The notes beneath the pieces are model-generated. The model searched no databases. It was not told the origin of the DNA and saw only the letters and a program-made list of their open reading frames with translations. A stretch of 64,000 bases of DNA, taken from contig NZ_CP113162.1 of NCBI RefSeq assembly GCF_029030725.1, positions 1,486,501 through 1,550,500 on the forward strand. Direction: 5' to 3'. Position 1 is the first letter of the stretch, and each line of letters opens with the position of its first letter. Position numbers and translations under genes: made by a program. This stretch comes from [Pseudomonas] carboxydohydrogena. GTDB lineage: Bacteria; Pseudomonadota; Alphaproteobacteria; Rhizobiales; Xanthobacteraceae. Positions 9,222-20,958 of the stretch are shown here, in pieces.

Positions 9222-11477
9222 ATGGGCAAGACACTGATTCCCCCCGAGCCGAACGACATTCAGGAAGTGCCGCTGCGCGATGCGCTCGAGGAGCGTTACC
9301 TCGCTTATGCGCTCTCCACCATCATGCACCGGGCGCTGCCGGACGCGCGCGACGGGCTGAAGCCGGTTCACCGACGCATCCTTTACGGGATGCGGCTGCT
9401 GCGGCTGGACCCGAGTTCGCCGTTCAAGAAATCCGCCAAGATCGTCGGCGACGTGATGGGCGGATTCCATCCGCATGGCGATCAGGCGATCTACGACGCG
9501 CTGGTGCGCCTCGCGCAGGATTTCTCCTCGCGTTATCCGCTGGTGGACGGGCAGGGCAATTTCGGCAACGTCGATGGCGATAACCCAGCGGCGATGCGCT
9601 ACACCGAATCGCGCCTGACCGACGTGGCGCGCCTGCTGCTGGACGGGCTCGACGAGGACGCGGTCGAATTCCGCCCGACCTATGACGGCAGCGACAAGGA
9701 GCCGGTGGTTTTGCCGGGCGGCTTTCCGAACCTGCTCGCCAACGGCGCGCAGGGCATCGCGGTCGGCATGGCGACCTCGATCCCGCCGCACAACGCCGCC
9801 GAACTTTGCGATGCAGCACTTCACCTCATCGACAAGCCCGCCACCAAGACGCGCGGCCTGTTGCGTTACGTCAAGGGCCCGGATTTTCCGACCGGCGGCA
9901 TCGTGGTGGATTCGCAGGAGTCGATCGCCGAGGCCTACGCCACCGGGCGCGGCGGTTTCCGTGTCCGCGCCAAATGGAAACAGGAAGACGGCGCGCGCGG
10001 CACATGGAACATCGTCGTCACCGAAATTCCATGGCTGGTGCAGAAGTCGCGGCTGATCGAGCGCATCGCCGAACTTCTCAACGAGAAGAAGCTGCACCTC
10101 GTCGGCGACATCCGCGATGAATCGGCGGAGGACATCCGCATCGTCATCGAGCCGAAGTCGAAGAACGTCGATCCCGAAGTGCTGATGGAGACGCTGTTCA
10201 AGCAGACCGATCTCGAGAGCCGGATTCCGCTGAACCTCAACGTGCTGGTGAAGGGCCGCATCCCGAAGGTACTCGGCCTCGCCGAATGTCTGCGCGAGTG
10301 GCTCGAGCATCTGCGCGACGTGCTGGTGCGCCGCTCCAACCATCGCAAGAGCCAGATCGAGCATCGGCTCGAAGTGCTGGGCGGCTACCTGATCGCGTAT
10401 CTCAACCTCGACAAGGTCATCAAGATCATCCGCACCGAGGACGAGCCGAAACCCGTCCTCATTAGGACTTTCAAGCTCACCGACTTGCAGGCCGATTCCA
10501 TCCTCAACATGCGGCTGCGCAATTTGCGCAAGCTGGAGGAAATGGAGATTCGCGGCGAGGACAAGGAGCTGCGCGCCGAACTGAAAGGCATCAAGGCGGT
10601 GCTGGCTTCCGAAGAGGAGCAGTGGAAGAAGGTCGGCGAGCAGGTCAAAAAGGTCCGCGAATTGTTCGGGCCGAAGACGCCGCTCGGCAAGCGCCGCACC
10701 CAGTTCGCCGATGCGCCGGAGCACGATCTCGCCGCCATCGAGGAGGCGCTGGTCGAACGCGAGCCGATCACGGTCGTCGTTTCAGACAAGGGCTGGGTCC
10801 GCACGCTGAAAGGTCACGTCGAGGATCTGTCGAACCTCACCTTCAAGACCGACGACCATCTGGGTATTTCGTTCTTCGCCGAAACAACCTCGAAACTGCT
10901 GCTGTTCGGCACTCATGGCCGCTTCTACACGCTGGATGCGCAGAAGCTGCCCGGCGGGCGCGGCCACGGTGATCCGATCCGCAGCTTCATTGATCTTGAA
11001 GGCGATGCGAACATCGTGTCGCTGTTCGTCAACACCGGCGGCCGCAAGTTCCTTATCGCGAGTCACGACGGGCAGGGCTTCGTCGTCAATGAGGACGATT
11101 GTGTCGGCAACACCCGCAAGGGCAAGCAGGTGCTCAACGTCACCGCGCCGAATGAGGCGGCGGCGATCTGCACTGTCGCGGGCGACACCGTCGCGGTGAT
11201 CGGCGAGAACCGCAAGATGCTGGTCTTCCCGCTCGATCAGGTGCCGGAGATGTCGAAAGGCAAGGGCGTCCGCCTGCAACGCTACAAGGATGGCGGCCTG
11301 TCGGACGTCACCACGTTCACCGCCAAGGACGGGTTGACGTGGAAGGATTCTGCCGGCCGCGAATTCTCCGCGACATGGAAAGAACTGACGGAATGGCGCG
11401 GCAACCGCGCCGACGCCGGCCGCCTGCCGCCGAAGGGTTTTCCGAAGTCGAACAAGTTCGGCAAGAGGATTGGCTAG
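9222..11477 (+). CDS. parC: DNA topoisomerase IV subunit A
   Basis: Protein of 751 residues, the cleavage/religation subunit that decatenates replicated chromosomes together with ParE. The breakage-reunion domain has the catalytic Y127 within AAMRYTES and the conserved GFHPHGD; the C-terminal part forms the beta-pinwheel (for example [15 protein letters not shown]). The length and the lack of a GyrA-box-type tail favour ParC over GyrA. The ATG at 9222 leads into the conserved N-terminus. Confidence 0.92.
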   Translation: MGKTLIPPEPNDIQEVPLRDALEERYLAYALSTIMHRALPDARDGLKPVHRRILYGMRLLRLDPSSPFKKSAKIVGDVMGGFHPHGDQAIYDALVRLAQDFSSRYPLVDGQGNFGNVDGDNPAAMRYTESRLTDVARLLLDGLDEDAVEFRPTYDGSDKEPVVLPGGFPNLLANGAQGIAVGMATSIPPHNAAELCDAALHLIDKPATKTRGLLRYVKGPDFPTGGIVVDSQESIAEAYATGRGGFRVRAKWKQEDGARGTWNIVVTEIPWLVQKSRLIERIAELLNEKKLHLVGDIRDESAEDIRIVIEPKSKNVDPEVLMETLFKQTDLESRIPLNLNVLVKGRIPKVLGLAECLREWLEHLRDVLVRRSNHRKSQIEHRLEVLGGYLIAYLNLDKVIKIIRTEDEPKPVLIRTFKLTDLQADSILNMRLRNLRKLEEMEIRGEDKELRAELKGIKAVLASEEEQWKKVGEQVKKVRELFGPKTPLGKRRTQFADAPEHDLAAIEEALVEREPITVVVSDKGWVRTLKGHVEDLSNLTFKTDDHLGISFFAETTSKLLLFGTHGRFYTLDAQKLPGGRGHGDPIRSFIDLEGDANIVSLFVNTGGRKFLIASHDGQGFVVNEDDCVGNTRKGKQVLNVTAPNEAAAICTVAGDTVAVIGENRKMLVFPLDQVPEMSKGKGVRLQRYKDGGLSDVTTFTAKDGLTWKDSAGREFSATWKELTEWRGNRADAGRLPPKGFPKSNKFGKRIG

Positions 11478-11485
11478 CAGCCTTA

Positions 11486-11616
11486 CCTCTCCCCGTTTAC
11501 GGGGAGGGGCCAGATTACGACGGTGGCGATCCGGGTGAGTAGAGTTGCGCTCACTCAATATCTCCATCCGCGTTTCCTTTTATGATTGCCTCTCTTCCCG
11601 CAAGCGGGGCGAGAGG
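11486..11616. repeat. Two CCTCTCCCCG-type hairpins downstream of parC
   Basis: The first hairpin, 11486-11509, pairs CCTCTCCCCG with CGGGGAGGGG around TTTA. The second, 11589-11616, pairs CCTCTC with GAGAGG and CCCGC with GCGGG. Both match a palindromic type scattered between genes in rhizobial genomes. The first is 9 bp after the parC stop and could serve as its terminator. Confidence 0.65.
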
Positions 11617-11650
11617 GTCATGATCCGGTTTGACAAACTGCTCGCACATG

Positions 11651-11695
11651 TCGAGATTCCGGGTTCGTTCGCGGTGCTCACGCCCCGGAATGACG
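11651..11695. repeat. REP-like palindrome (ATTCCGGG...CCCGGAAT)
   Basis: Perfect 8-bp arms ATTCCGGG (11656-11663) and CCCGGAAT (11684-11691) enclose a GC-rich centre and are flanked by TCGAG and GACG. This resembles the common rhizobial repeat found many times per genome. It is immediately upstream of the trmO start region. Confidence 0.6.
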
Positions 11696-11715
11696 GGATG
11701 TTTCAGGAGAGCGCC

Positions 11716-12210
11716 ATGGTCCGCCGCAACGAAATCCGCGAAGGCGAAATCGCCGTCACGCCGCCGCCGCCGACGGACGCCGGGCTGACTTTCATCGGCC
11801 GCATCCACACCCCATGGACCGACCGGATGATGACGCCACGTCAGGGGCGGCAGGACGGCCCGGAATGCCGCATCGAGATCTTCGAGCCGTGGGTGATCGC
11901 GCTGACGGGGATAGAAAAATTCTCGACCGTCGAGGTGTTGTACTGGCTGGACCAGTCGCGGCGCGATCTCGTGCTGCAAAGCCCGGCCAGCAATAGCGAA
12001 GTCCACGGCACCTTCTCGCTGCGTTCGCCGGTGCGCCCGAACCCGATAGGCACCTCGATTGCCAGACTCGTGCGGGTGGAGGGGAACATGGTGACGGTTC
12101 AGGGGCTGGATTGCCTCGACGGCACGCCCCTGATCGACCTGAAGCCCGACCGGTGCCTTTTCACCCCGATTGCCCCGAAGCAGCCCGGCGACGACGAAAC
12201 CATCAGCTAA
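11716..12210 (+). CDS. trmO: tRNA N6-threonylcarbamoyladenosine methyltransferase-like protein (TrmO/TsaA)
   Basis: Protein of 164 residues. TrmO-family enzymes add a methyl group to t6A37 in tRNA using S-adenosylmethionine. Family segments are FIGRIHTPW near the N-terminus, EIFEPW, SLRSPVRPNPIGTSIA and a GLDCLDGTPLIDLKP near the C-terminus. The frame is open back to 11545, but that part is made of repeat sequence; ATG 11716 has AGGAG at 11705-11709 and starts at the domain. Confidence 0.85.
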   Translation: MVRRNEIREGEIAVTPPPPTDAGLTFIGRIHTPWTDRMMTPRQGRQDGPECRIEIFEPWVIALTGIEKFSTVEVLYWLDQSRRDLVLQSPASNSEVHGTFSLRSPVRPNPIGTSIARLVRVEGNMVTVQGLDCLDGTPLIDLKPDRCLFTPIAPKQPGDDETIS

Positions 12211-12215
12211 CGCTT

Positions 12216-12232
12216 ATGCAAATCACTTGCAT
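12216..12232. promoter_or_regulatory. Mur/Fur-type operator upstream of mntH
   Basis: A 17-bp palindrome, ATGCAAATCACTTGCAT, has perfect 6-bp arms and 5-bp spacing. It closely fits the TGCAAAT...TTGCA boxes bound by the manganese-responsive Fur homologue (Mur) of alphaproteobacteria. It lies 14 bp before the mntH start, where binding would block transcription or initiation. Confidence 0.7.
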
Positions 12233-12246
12233 CTAGCTGCGCACTC

Positions 12247-13629
12247 ATGCATTCTACAGGCATGGATGCACAGACGAACCCCACGGCGAGGCCCTCCGCC
12301 ATCGCCGCAGGAAGCGGCTGGCGCGCGGACAACCGCGAGCCGTCGCTGGCCAACGTGTTCGGCTCGGTCCGGGTCCGGCAGGGCGGCTCGTTCTGGGCCA
12401 AGCTGGTGGCCTTCCTCGGACCGGGCTATCTCGTCGCCGTCGGCTACATGGACCCCGGCAACTGGGCGACTTCGCTCGCGGGCGGCTCGAAGTTCGGCTA
12501 CGCGCTGCTCTCGGTCGCGCTGATCTCCAACATCATGGCGATCATCCTGCAATCGCTGTGCGCGCGGCTCGGCGTCGGCGCGGGGCGCGATCTCGCGCAG
12601 GCATGCCGCGACGCTTACCCGCGATGGGTGGCGTGGCCGCTGTGGCTGTTCGCGGAAATCGCCATCAGCGCCACCGACCTAGCCGAAATCATCGGCACCG
12701 CCATCGGCCTCAATCTCCTGTTCGGCATCCCCCTCGAACTTGGCGTGCTGATTACCGCGCTCGATGTGTTCCTCATTCTCGCGTTGCAGGCGCTTGGCTT
12801 CCGCTGGGTGGAAGCCTTCGTCGTCGCCTTGCTCGGCGTGATCGCGGCGTGCTTCGCGATCCAGATCGCACTGGCCAATCCCGACTGGGGCGCTGTGATC
12901 CGGGGCTTCGCGCCGACCGTCGAGATCGTGCGTAATCCGGACATGCTCTACCTCGCGCTCGGCATTCTCGGCGCGACGGTGATGCCGCATAATCTCTATC
13001 TGCACTCGGGCCTCGTGCAGACGCGCGGCTACGGGCCGACCGAGGCGGACAAGCGCGAGGCGATCAGGCTCTCCACCATCGATTCCACCTTCGCGCTGTG
13101 TCTGGCGCTCACTATCAACGCCTCGATCCTCATACTGGCGGCGGCGACTTTCAACGCTGCGGGCAATCATGAGGTCGCCGAACTCGATCGCGCCCATGCG
13201 CTGCTGGCGCCGATGCTGGGTTCAAGCTGGGCGCCGACGCTGTTCGGCGTAGCGCTCTTGTGCTGCGGGCTGAATTCGACGGTGACGGCGACGCTGTCCG
13301 GCCAGATCGTGATGGAAGGCTTCATCAACATCCGCATCGCGCCGTGGCTGCGCCGTCTCATCACCCGCGCCATCGCCATCGTCCCGGCGGCGTTGGTGAC
13401 GATCTGGTACGGCGCGAAAGGCTCCGGCGAGCTTCTGATTTTGAGTCAGGTGGTGCTGAGCCTGCAATTGCCGTTCGCCATCGTACCGCTGGTGATGTTC
13501 ACCGGCAGCCGCGCCAAGATGGGCGTGTTCGTGGCGCCGCGCTGGCTGTCCGCCGCCGCCGCCCTGACGGCGATTGTGGTCGTCGTGCTGAACGCCAAGC
13601 TGGTGTTTGATTTCGTCACCGGATCGTAG
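12247..13629 (+). CDS. mntH: Nramp-family divalent metal transporter (Mn2+/H+ symporter)
   Basis: Protein of 460 residues with about 11 membrane segments. The two family motifs that form the metal site are present: DPGN at 69-72 in the first helix and MPHN at 246-249 in the sixth. It imports Mn2+ (and some Fe2+) across the inner membrane using the proton gradient. A Mur-type operator lies directly upstream, which supports manganese control. An ATG five codons downstream (12262) is an equally possible start; neither has a strong ribosome-binding site. Confidence 0.93.
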   Translation: MHSTGMDAQTNPTARPSAIAAGSGWRADNREPSLANVFGSVRVRQGGSFWAKLVAFLGPGYLVAVGYMDPGNWATSLAGGSKFGYALLSVALISNIMAIILQSLCARLGVGAGRDLAQACRDAYPRWVAWPLWLFAEIAISATDLAEIIGTAIGLNLLFGIPLELGVLITALDVFLILALQALGFRWVEAFVVALLGVIAACFAIQIALANPDWGAVIRGFAPTVEIVRNPDMLYLALGILGATVMPHNLYLHSGLVQTRGYGPTEADKREAIRLSTIDSTFALCLALTINASILILAAATFNAAGNHEVAELDRAHALLAPMLGSSWAPTLFGVALLCCGLNSTVTATLSGQIVMEGFINIRIAPWLRRLITRAIAIVPAALVTIWYGAKGSGELLILSQVVLSLQLPFAIVPLVMFTGSRAKMGVFVAPRWLSAAAALTAIVVVVLNAKLVFDFVTGS

Positions 13630-13637
13630 CGAGCGAT

Positions 13638-14414
13638 CTAGTCCTGCGGTTCGGCCTCGCCCGTGCCATTGACATCGACGCGCACCCAGCCGTTCGGCGC
13701 GAGCCGCTGCTGCGGCAGGAAACGGCCCTTGTAACCCATCTTGCTCGAGCCATCGATCCAGTAGCCGAGATAGACGTAAGGCAGGCCCATGCTGCGCGCG
13801 CGCGCGATGTGGTCGAGAATCATGAATGTGCCGAGCGAGCGGTCGCGCTCGCCGGGCTCGTAGAATGAATAGACCATCGACAGTCCGTCGCCGAGAATAT
13901 CGGTCAACGCGACGGCGAGCAGCTCGCCGCCTTTGCCGGTGATGCCGGTATTGGCTGTGCGGCGGCGATATTCGATGATGTTGGTGCTGACGTGGCTGTC
14001 CTCGACCATCATTGCGTAATCGAGCACGGTCATGTCGGCCATGCCGCCGTCATGGTGGCGCGCATCGAGATAGGCGCGAAACACCGAATATTGTTCGGAG
14101 GTCGGAAGCGCCTCGCGCATGTCGCCGACGAGATCGGCGTTGCGGTGGAGCACCTTGCGCAGGTTGCGCGACGGCTGGAATTCATCGGCGATGACGCGGA
14201 CCGAAACGCAGGCGCGGCACAGGTCGCAGGCCGGGCGATAGGCGATCGACTGGCTTCGGCGGAACCCGCCATGGGTGAGCAGGTCGTTGAGTTCACCCGC
14301 CTTGTCGCCGACCAGATGGGTGAAAACCTTGCGCTCCTGAAACCCTTCGAGATACGGGCAGGGAGTGGGCGCCGTCAGGTAGAATTGCGGCGTATTGCGC
14401 GAATGTTGCGTCAC
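13638..14414 (-). CDS. bpt: Bacterial leucyl/aminoacyl-tRNA protein transferase (Bpt, ATE family)
   Basis: Protein of 258 residues. Bpt adds leucine from Leu-tRNA to N-terminal Asp or Glu, feeding proteins to the ClpS/ClpAP N-degron pathway. The N-terminus [24 protein letters not shown] and the [11 protein letters not shown] cluster are characteristic of this ATE-related family, and the C-terminal [16 protein letters not shown] also matches. The start is GTG at 14414. It follows hemB and the RDD gene on the same strand, with a gap of about 95 bp. Confidence 0.92.
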   Translation of the reverse strand: MTQHSRNTPQFYLTAPTPCPYLEGFQERKVFTHLVGDKAGELNDLLTHGGFRRSQSIAYRPACDLCRACVSVRVIADEFQPSRNLRKVLHRNADLVGDMREALPTSEQYSVFRAYLDARHHDGGMADMTVLDYAMMVEDSHVSTNIIEYRRRTANTGITGKGGELLAVALTDILGDGLSMVYSFYEPGERDRSLGTFMILDHIARARSMGLPYVYLGYWIDGSSKMGYKGRFLPQQRLAPNGWVRVDVNGTGEAEPQD

Positions 14415-14509
14415 GTCAGGCCGTCAAACCCCGGATCGTGAGCAGGGCGGGTTCCGCCGCCCGGCTCGATTCATATCGCAAGCATCGCTCGCGCGCGGCG
14501 ACCCGTCAA

Positions 14510-15046
14510 TCAGAACGAACGGCTGGATGGCACGGTCGCCGCCGTATTCACCAGCACGGTGCCGAGCACGAGATCGTGCAGCAACTGGCCGCGCCGGTTG
14601 AAAAACCCGACCAGCACAATCAGCGGCGTGAGGAACGACACCGAGAACCAGTAGGCCACAGCGTGGACGACGCCGAGCAGGAAATAGGGCCGCCCGCCAT
14701 TCAGCATTTCCATATGGATGCCGAGCATGCGCATGCCGATGGTGGCGGCGCGCGGGCCGCCGAGCGACAGGCCGTAATACAGCAGGGCCCAGACGATGGA
14801 GAACGGCGAGACCAGCCAGAACAGCGCCCAGCCGAGCCCGAGCGTCACCACGCCGAACAGCAGGATGAAGATCGACACGAGCAAGATCGGCACCGACAGC
14901 ACGAACAGGTCGATCAGGAAGGCGACGAAACGCTTGGTGAGCACGCCGCTGTAGAGCGCGAGATCGCTCTGCGCGTCATAGGTGTAGGGACCGGAATAGG
15001 GATTGTTCCGCCAGGCCGTGCCGCCTGAGCCCTGCGTGTCCGACAT
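14510..15046 (-). CDS. RDD family membrane protein
   Basis: Protein of 178 residues with four hydrophobic segments. The Arg/Asp pattern of RDD proteins is visible in LTKRFVAFLIDLFVLSVPI, with the second part in AATIGMRMLGIHME. RDD proteins are poorly understood; some take part in ion or pH homeostasis. A GGAGGC site precedes the ATG. It sits between hemB and bpt, as in related genomes. Confidence 0.88.
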   Translation of the reverse strand: MSDTQGSGGTAWRNNPYSGPYTYDAQSDLALYSGVLTKRFVAFLIDLFVLSVPILLVSIFILLFGVVTLGLGWALFWLVSPFSIVWALLYYGLSLGGPRAATIGMRMLGIHMEMLNGGRPYFLLGVVHAVAYWFSVSFLTPLIVLVGFFNRRGQLLHDLVLGTVLVNTAATVPSSRSF

Positions 15047-15151
15047 GATCGCCTCCGCGCCCCGGAAGCGGGGCTTCCTGCGACATGGCGATACATTTCC
15101 TCCGGCGCAAGACGGCGAGGCCGGGTGAACAAAAAGAAATGGAACGGGAAG

Positions 15152-16243
<1,092 letters not shown>

Positions 16244-16328
16244 TTACCACCCCGGCCTGCCTGCGTCACCGCGAGAGGACCGAATATCTGGATTGATTTT
16301 ATGGCGGCGAACGACCAAAGCTGTCGCG

Positions 16329-16820
16329 ATGAACGACGATTTCGAGCCCTCGCGAAAAATTCATATGGTGCGGGTCAGCGATCCCGCCCGGCCGGACCAG
16401 CACGGCGGTCTGACCTCGCTCGCGAGCGAGGTCGAGACCGGCGAAACCACATGGACCACGCGCCTCGTCATCTTCCTGCGCGCGATGGCCGTGATCGCGA
16501 TGGTGATGGGCCTTTACAACTGGGCGCAGATCACCGGGTTCCTCGGCGGGCAGGACGGCGCGTTCGAGGTGCAGACGATGCAGTGGCAGGCTGCGACGGT
16601 TTACTTCGCGGTGATCGAACTCGTCGCGGCGGTCGGGCTGTGGCTCGCGACGCCGTGGGGCGCGGTGGTATGGCTCACCACCATCGTCTCGCTCGCGGTG
16701 GTGGAGATCATGTTTCCGGCAATCTACGGCGGACACTTTCTCGTCGTGCTGTTCGCGGCGGTGCTGCTCGCGGCTTATCTCGCATTGGCGTGGATGGCGG
16801 CGCGGGAGCGGCCGCCATAG
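16329..16820 (+). CDS. Four-helix membrane protein (DUF6163-like)
   Basis: Protein of 163 residues. A polar N-terminus of about 45 residues is followed by four membrane segments (from about LVIFLRAMAVIAMVMGLY to the LLAAYLALAWMA stretch). Size and arrangement fit the DUF6163 family of rhizobial membrane proteins, an assignment made from memory. ATG 16329 is preceded only by a weak site. It is divergent from hemB and closed by its own terminator. Confidence 0.7.
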   Translation: MNDDFEPSRKIHMVRVSDPARPDQHGGLTSLASEVETGETTWTTRLVIFLRAMAVIAMVMGLYNWAQITGFLGGQDGAFEVQTMQWQAATVYFAVIELVAAVGLWLATPWGAVVWLTTIVSLAVVEIMFPAIYGGHFLVVLFAAVLLAAYLALAWMAARERPP

Positions 16821-16851
16821 AGAGCAGGGCCTTTTCGATGTTTTGTTTTCG

Positions 16852-16880
16852 AGGCCGCATTTTCCGATGCGGCCTTTTTT
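16852..16880 (+). terminator. Rho-independent terminator
   Basis: A 9-bp stem (AGGCCGCAT / ATGCGGCCT) with a TTTCCG loop is followed by a run of Ts, 31 bp after the membrane-protein gene. Confidence 0.88.
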
Positions 16881-17163
16881 GATCCCCGGTTTCGATGATT
16901 GACGAAACCTTTCCGGTTTGCGCCGCCTTCGCTTCAGAATGCGACAGATTCCGGAGCGAAGCGTGAACAGGGGCCTCATTGACTTAATCAAATATTACAA
17001 AAGCGGCTGAAAACACTGGCTAAATCAAACGTTTACTCAATCAAATAAACCTTCTCTTTATTGTGTTTTTTAGGCTCATCTTCAAACGCGCCCCTTACGT
17101 TGCGGTCATCAGGCGGGACAAAAGTTTCGTCGAATAAGTCGTAAAAACGACAGGGGAAGTGTC
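16881..17163 (+). other. AT-rich leader/promoter region of ldtR with repeated AATCAAA
   Basis: With the preceding terminator this makes a gap of about 340 bp without a gene. It is much more AT-rich than its surroundings. AATCAAA occurs three times in direct orientation (16986-16992, 17023-17029, 17039-17045), and a small hairpin GTCGT-AAAA-ACGAC (17138-17151) abuts the ribosome-binding site AGGGGAAG. It may contain autoregulatory LdtR sites; this is inference. Confidence 0.45.
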
Positions 17164-17676
17164 ATGATGAAATCCGCAGCCAAGGCGGTCACGCCTGCCG
17201 CGAACGAAACTTCGGCGCCGGTTCAGCCGCTTTATCTCGAAGCTCTCACGCTCGTCGAACGTCTGCACCGCCGTCTGCTCGACGTCATTAAGGACGAGTT
17301 CGACCGCCGCGGCCGTTCCGACATCAACTCGGTGCAGGCGCTCTTGCTCTACAACATCGGCGACAAGGAACTGACCGCCGGTGAGCTGCGCACGCGCGGC
17401 TACTATCTCGGCTCGAACGTGTCGTACAATCTGAAGAAGCTCGTCGAGATGGGCTTCCTCGATCACCAGCGTTCGCGCGTCGATCGCCGCTCGGTCCGCA
17501 TCAGCCTGACCGCGCAGGGCCAGGAAGTCCGCCATATCGTCGATGCGCTCTATCAGAAGCACGTCAAGACGGTGGAGCAGGTCGGCGGCATCTCGAACGA
17601 CGAGTTCGCGACGCTGAACAAGTCGCTGCATCGCCTCGAGCGTTTCTGGACCGACCAGATCCTGTACCGGCTCTGA
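17164..17676 (+). CDS. ldtR: MarR-family transcriptional regulator LdtR
   Basis: Protein of 170 residues with a winged helix-turn-helix: residues around DINSVQALLLYNIG through the wing RSRVDRRSVRISLT. It resembles LdtR of rhizobia and Liberibacter, a MarR protein linked to L,D-transpeptidase expression and osmotic stress. Two adjacent ATG codons (17164, 17167) follow a strong GGGGAAG site. No ldtP-like transpeptidase is next to it in this window. Confidence 0.85.
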   Translation: MMKSAAKAVTPAANETSAPVQPLYLEALTLVERLHRRLLDVIKDEFDRRGRSDINSVQALLLYNIGDKELTAGELRTRGYYLGSNVSYNLKKLVEMGFLDHQRSRVDRRSVRISLTAQGQEVRHIVDALYQKHVKTVEQVGGISNDEFATLNKSLHRLERFWTDQILYRL

Positions 17677-17801
17677 TCGATTTCAAATTGCACGGTGGCG
17701 TGAAGGCGCACGGAAGGACTCACGTTCTTCAAGTGCTCCGGTGGAAAGCCGGTCACGCGCCACCGAATTCTTGCTCGTAAAGCCGGATTGCCCTCCGGTT
17801 C

Positions 17802-17835
17802 AAACGGCCTTCTCGCGAGAGAGGGCCGTTTTCTT
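17802..17835 (+). terminator. Rho-independent terminator downstream of ldtR
   Basis: AAACGGCC (17802-17809) pairs with GGCCGTTT (17824-17831), and the loop itself folds through TCTC/GAGA. A T-rich tract follows. Confidence 0.75.
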
Positions 17836-17874
17836 TTGCCGTCTATCGGTGTAGCCCTGTGCGCCGGAGGCATC

Positions 17875-18378
17875 ATGAACAGAATTCAGATCGGCGTCAT
17901 CGCCACCGCTATTTTCCTGGCCGTGCTGATATTCGGGCTGACGCGGCAGTCTTACGACAAGCACGACCTGCTGGGCGTCATTCCGGGCATGACGCACAAG
18001 CAGGCGGAGTCGGCCGGCAAGGCGCGGAAATGGGGCTGCGAGGATCGTCCGGCGGCTCGCGAGTTTGTCTGTGCGACGGGACGCGGCACGCTGACGATGG
18101 AATATCTGGCAGGCGGCGATCAGAAGGTGGCGCGCGCCACGCTGCGTCTGTCCGATACGACAGGCTCCGCGCAGGCGCTGGCGGACGACATCTCGGAGCA
18201 ATACAGGAAGAAGCCGGTCAGCGTCGAAGGGCAGGAGCCTGCGATAACGTTCACATGGAAGCTGGACGAGGGGCTCACATTGCAGATGCGCAAGAGCGCG
18301 GACGCAGCCGATATTTCCATCGTCGGTGACGATCTGCAAAAGCAGCGGGACAACGAGAAGCCGGATCACGCGAACTGA
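17875..18378 (+). CDS. Membrane-anchored hypothetical protein
   Basis: Protein of 167 residues: one N-terminal membrane anchor (about residues 6-22), then a hydrophilic domain with two cysteines (WGCEDRPAAREFVCATG) that could form a disulfide in the periplasm. A GGAGG site 4 nt before the ATG fixes the start. The domain is not recognised; size and topology suggest a periplasmic accessory protein. The C-terminus is rich in charged residues. Confidence 0.7.
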   Translation: MNRIQIGVIATAIFLAVLIFGLTRQSYDKHDLLGVIPGMTHKQAESAGKARKWGCEDRPAAREFVCATGRGTLTMEYLAGGDQKVARATLRLSDTTGSAQALADDISEQYRKKPVSVEGQEPAITFTWKLDEGLTLQMRKSADAADISIVGDDLQKQRDNEKPDHAN

Positions 18379-18425
18379 TCACCTTTTCCTTGGTCATACC
18401 CGCGAGACGCTGTTAAAGGTGGCCG

Positions 18426-18626
18426 ATGTCAAAGCAACGTTTGGAAATCAAGATCGACGGCCGCGGTGAGTCCAGCAAGGTGCAGGAGTGGCACTGGTCG
18501 CTAATGCTCGGTGCAGAGCGGCTCGACGGCGGCACTGTGTTCGGCGCCCGCGCGCAGGCGATGGAGGCGGGCGAGCGCGCCAAGCGGCGCTATCTCGTCA
18601 GCGGCAAGGCGGCGAAGCCTTCCTGA
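18426..18626 (+). CDS. Small hypothetical protein (66 aa)
   Basis: A 66-residue soluble, basic protein with a WHWSLMLGAERLDGG core followed by an Ala/Arg-rich helix. An AAAGGTGG ribosome-binding site precedes the ATG by a normal distance, which supports translation. It lies 47 bp after the previous gene and may share its transcript. No function can be inferred. Confidence 0.55.
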   Translation: MSKQRLEIKIDGRGESSKVQEWHWSLMLGAERLDGGTVFGARAQAMEAGERAKRRYLVSGKAAKPS

Positions 18627-19155
18627 GCGGAAGGCAGCCGGGCGGCCTGAAAGCGAGAATCGGTTCGTAAACGAGTCCTGAATCGCCGCCCCGCACTTTC
18701 AAAAATAAAGCCCGGGACTCTTGCGCGGACTCTTTCCATCATCGCAGCATGATGAAAGCGATTCCACGAATAAGCCGTGCCCATATCCAGTTCGTGCTGA
18801 TGCTGGCTCTGGTCGCGGGTTGTCTTTTGAACATGCTGTCGTTGTGCGCGCGGCTGTAGCTGCGCGCTGCGGCCGAATCGTCAGTTGCGGATGCCTGTCA
18901 ACGCTGCCGGGATTTTTGGGGCCACTCGCGGCCTTCGCGGCGTAATCATAAGGATATATTCCTCAGGCGCGCGGCGGCTCCGGTCCCGGGGCACAATCCC
19001 CCAAAATGGCGATTTGCGCTGGCACACTAAATATCACATTTTTTGCTCCAGCTTGGCCCTGACGCCCATATATGGTATGCCGCAGCCGCTTTATTCCACT
19101 TTCATCCTCACCTGACCGCGCCGCGTGACCGGCCGCGGTGGAGATCATTCTTCCA
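18627..19155. other. Intergenic region upstream of glyA
   Basis: This stretch of about 530 bp carries no convincing gene apart from the weak 36-aa frame at 18749-18859. AT-rich tracts around 19028-19046 may belong to the glyA promoter. I looked for a glycine or SAM riboswitch before glyA and recognised none. Confidence 0.4.
18749..18859 (+). CDS. Possible 36-aa single-span membrane peptide
   Basis: An ATGATG-started frame encodes 36 residues: a short basic N-terminus (KAIPRISRAH) and a hydrophobic segment of about 20 residues with two Cys (LMLALVAGCLLNMLSLCARL). There is no evident ribosome-binding site. It sits in an otherwise empty interval. It may be a chance frame. Confidence 0.22.
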   Translation: MMKAIPRISRAHIQFVLMLALVAGCLLNMLSLCARL

Positions 19156-20457
<1,302 letters not shown>

Positions 20458-20481
20458 TCAAACGCGAGAGGCGGCCTACGT

Positions 20482-20958
20482 ATGCGTTGCCCCAGTTGCA
20501 GCAGTCTCGATACGCAGGTGAAGGACTCACGGCCCACGGAGGATTCCTCCGTGATCCGCCGCCGCCGCGTGTGCCTTGCGTGCAATTTCCGCTTCACCAC
20601 CTTCGAGCGCGTGCAGTTGCGCGAACTCACCGTCATCAAGCGCAACGGGCGGCGGGTGCCGTTCGACCGCGACAAGCTGGTGCGCTCGCTGCAAATCTCG
20701 CTGCGCAAGCGGCCCGTCGATCCCGAGCGGGTGGAAAAGATGGTCTCCGCCATCGTCCGCGAGCTTGAGAGCGGCGGCGAGGCGGAAGTCTCGAGCGAGG
20801 CCATCGGCGAGATCGTGATGGAGCATCTGCGCAAGCTCGATGACGTTGCCTATGTGCGCTTCGCCTCGGTCTATCGCGATTTCCGCGAGGCCAAGGATTT
20901 CGAGGCCGTGCTCGGCGAATTGTCGGACGAGGGCGTTCCCGCGAACGCGCGAAAATGA
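20482..20958 (+). CDS. nrdR: Transcriptional repressor NrdR
   Basis: Protein of 158 residues that represses ribonucleotide reductase genes in response to (d)ATP. It has an N-terminal zinc ribbon with CPSC and CLAC pairs, and an ATP-cone domain from about residue 49 ([20 protein letters not shown]). The stop overlaps the ribD start (ATGA), so it is co-translated with the riboflavin genes. That places a dNTP regulator at the head of a vitamin operon, as in many relatives. Confidence 0.97.
   Translation: MRCPSCSSLDTQVKDSRPTEDSSVIRRRRVCLACNFRFTTFERVQLRELTVIKRNGRRVPFDRDKLVRSLQISLRKRPVDPERVEKMVSAIVRELESGGEAEVSSEAIGEIVMEHLRKLDDVAYVRFASVYRDFREAKDFEAVLGELSDEGVPANARK

Noticed and set aside
18627-19155. 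Glycine or SAM riboswitch before glyA
   Set aside because: No recognisable aptamer core or paired tandem structure found by eye.
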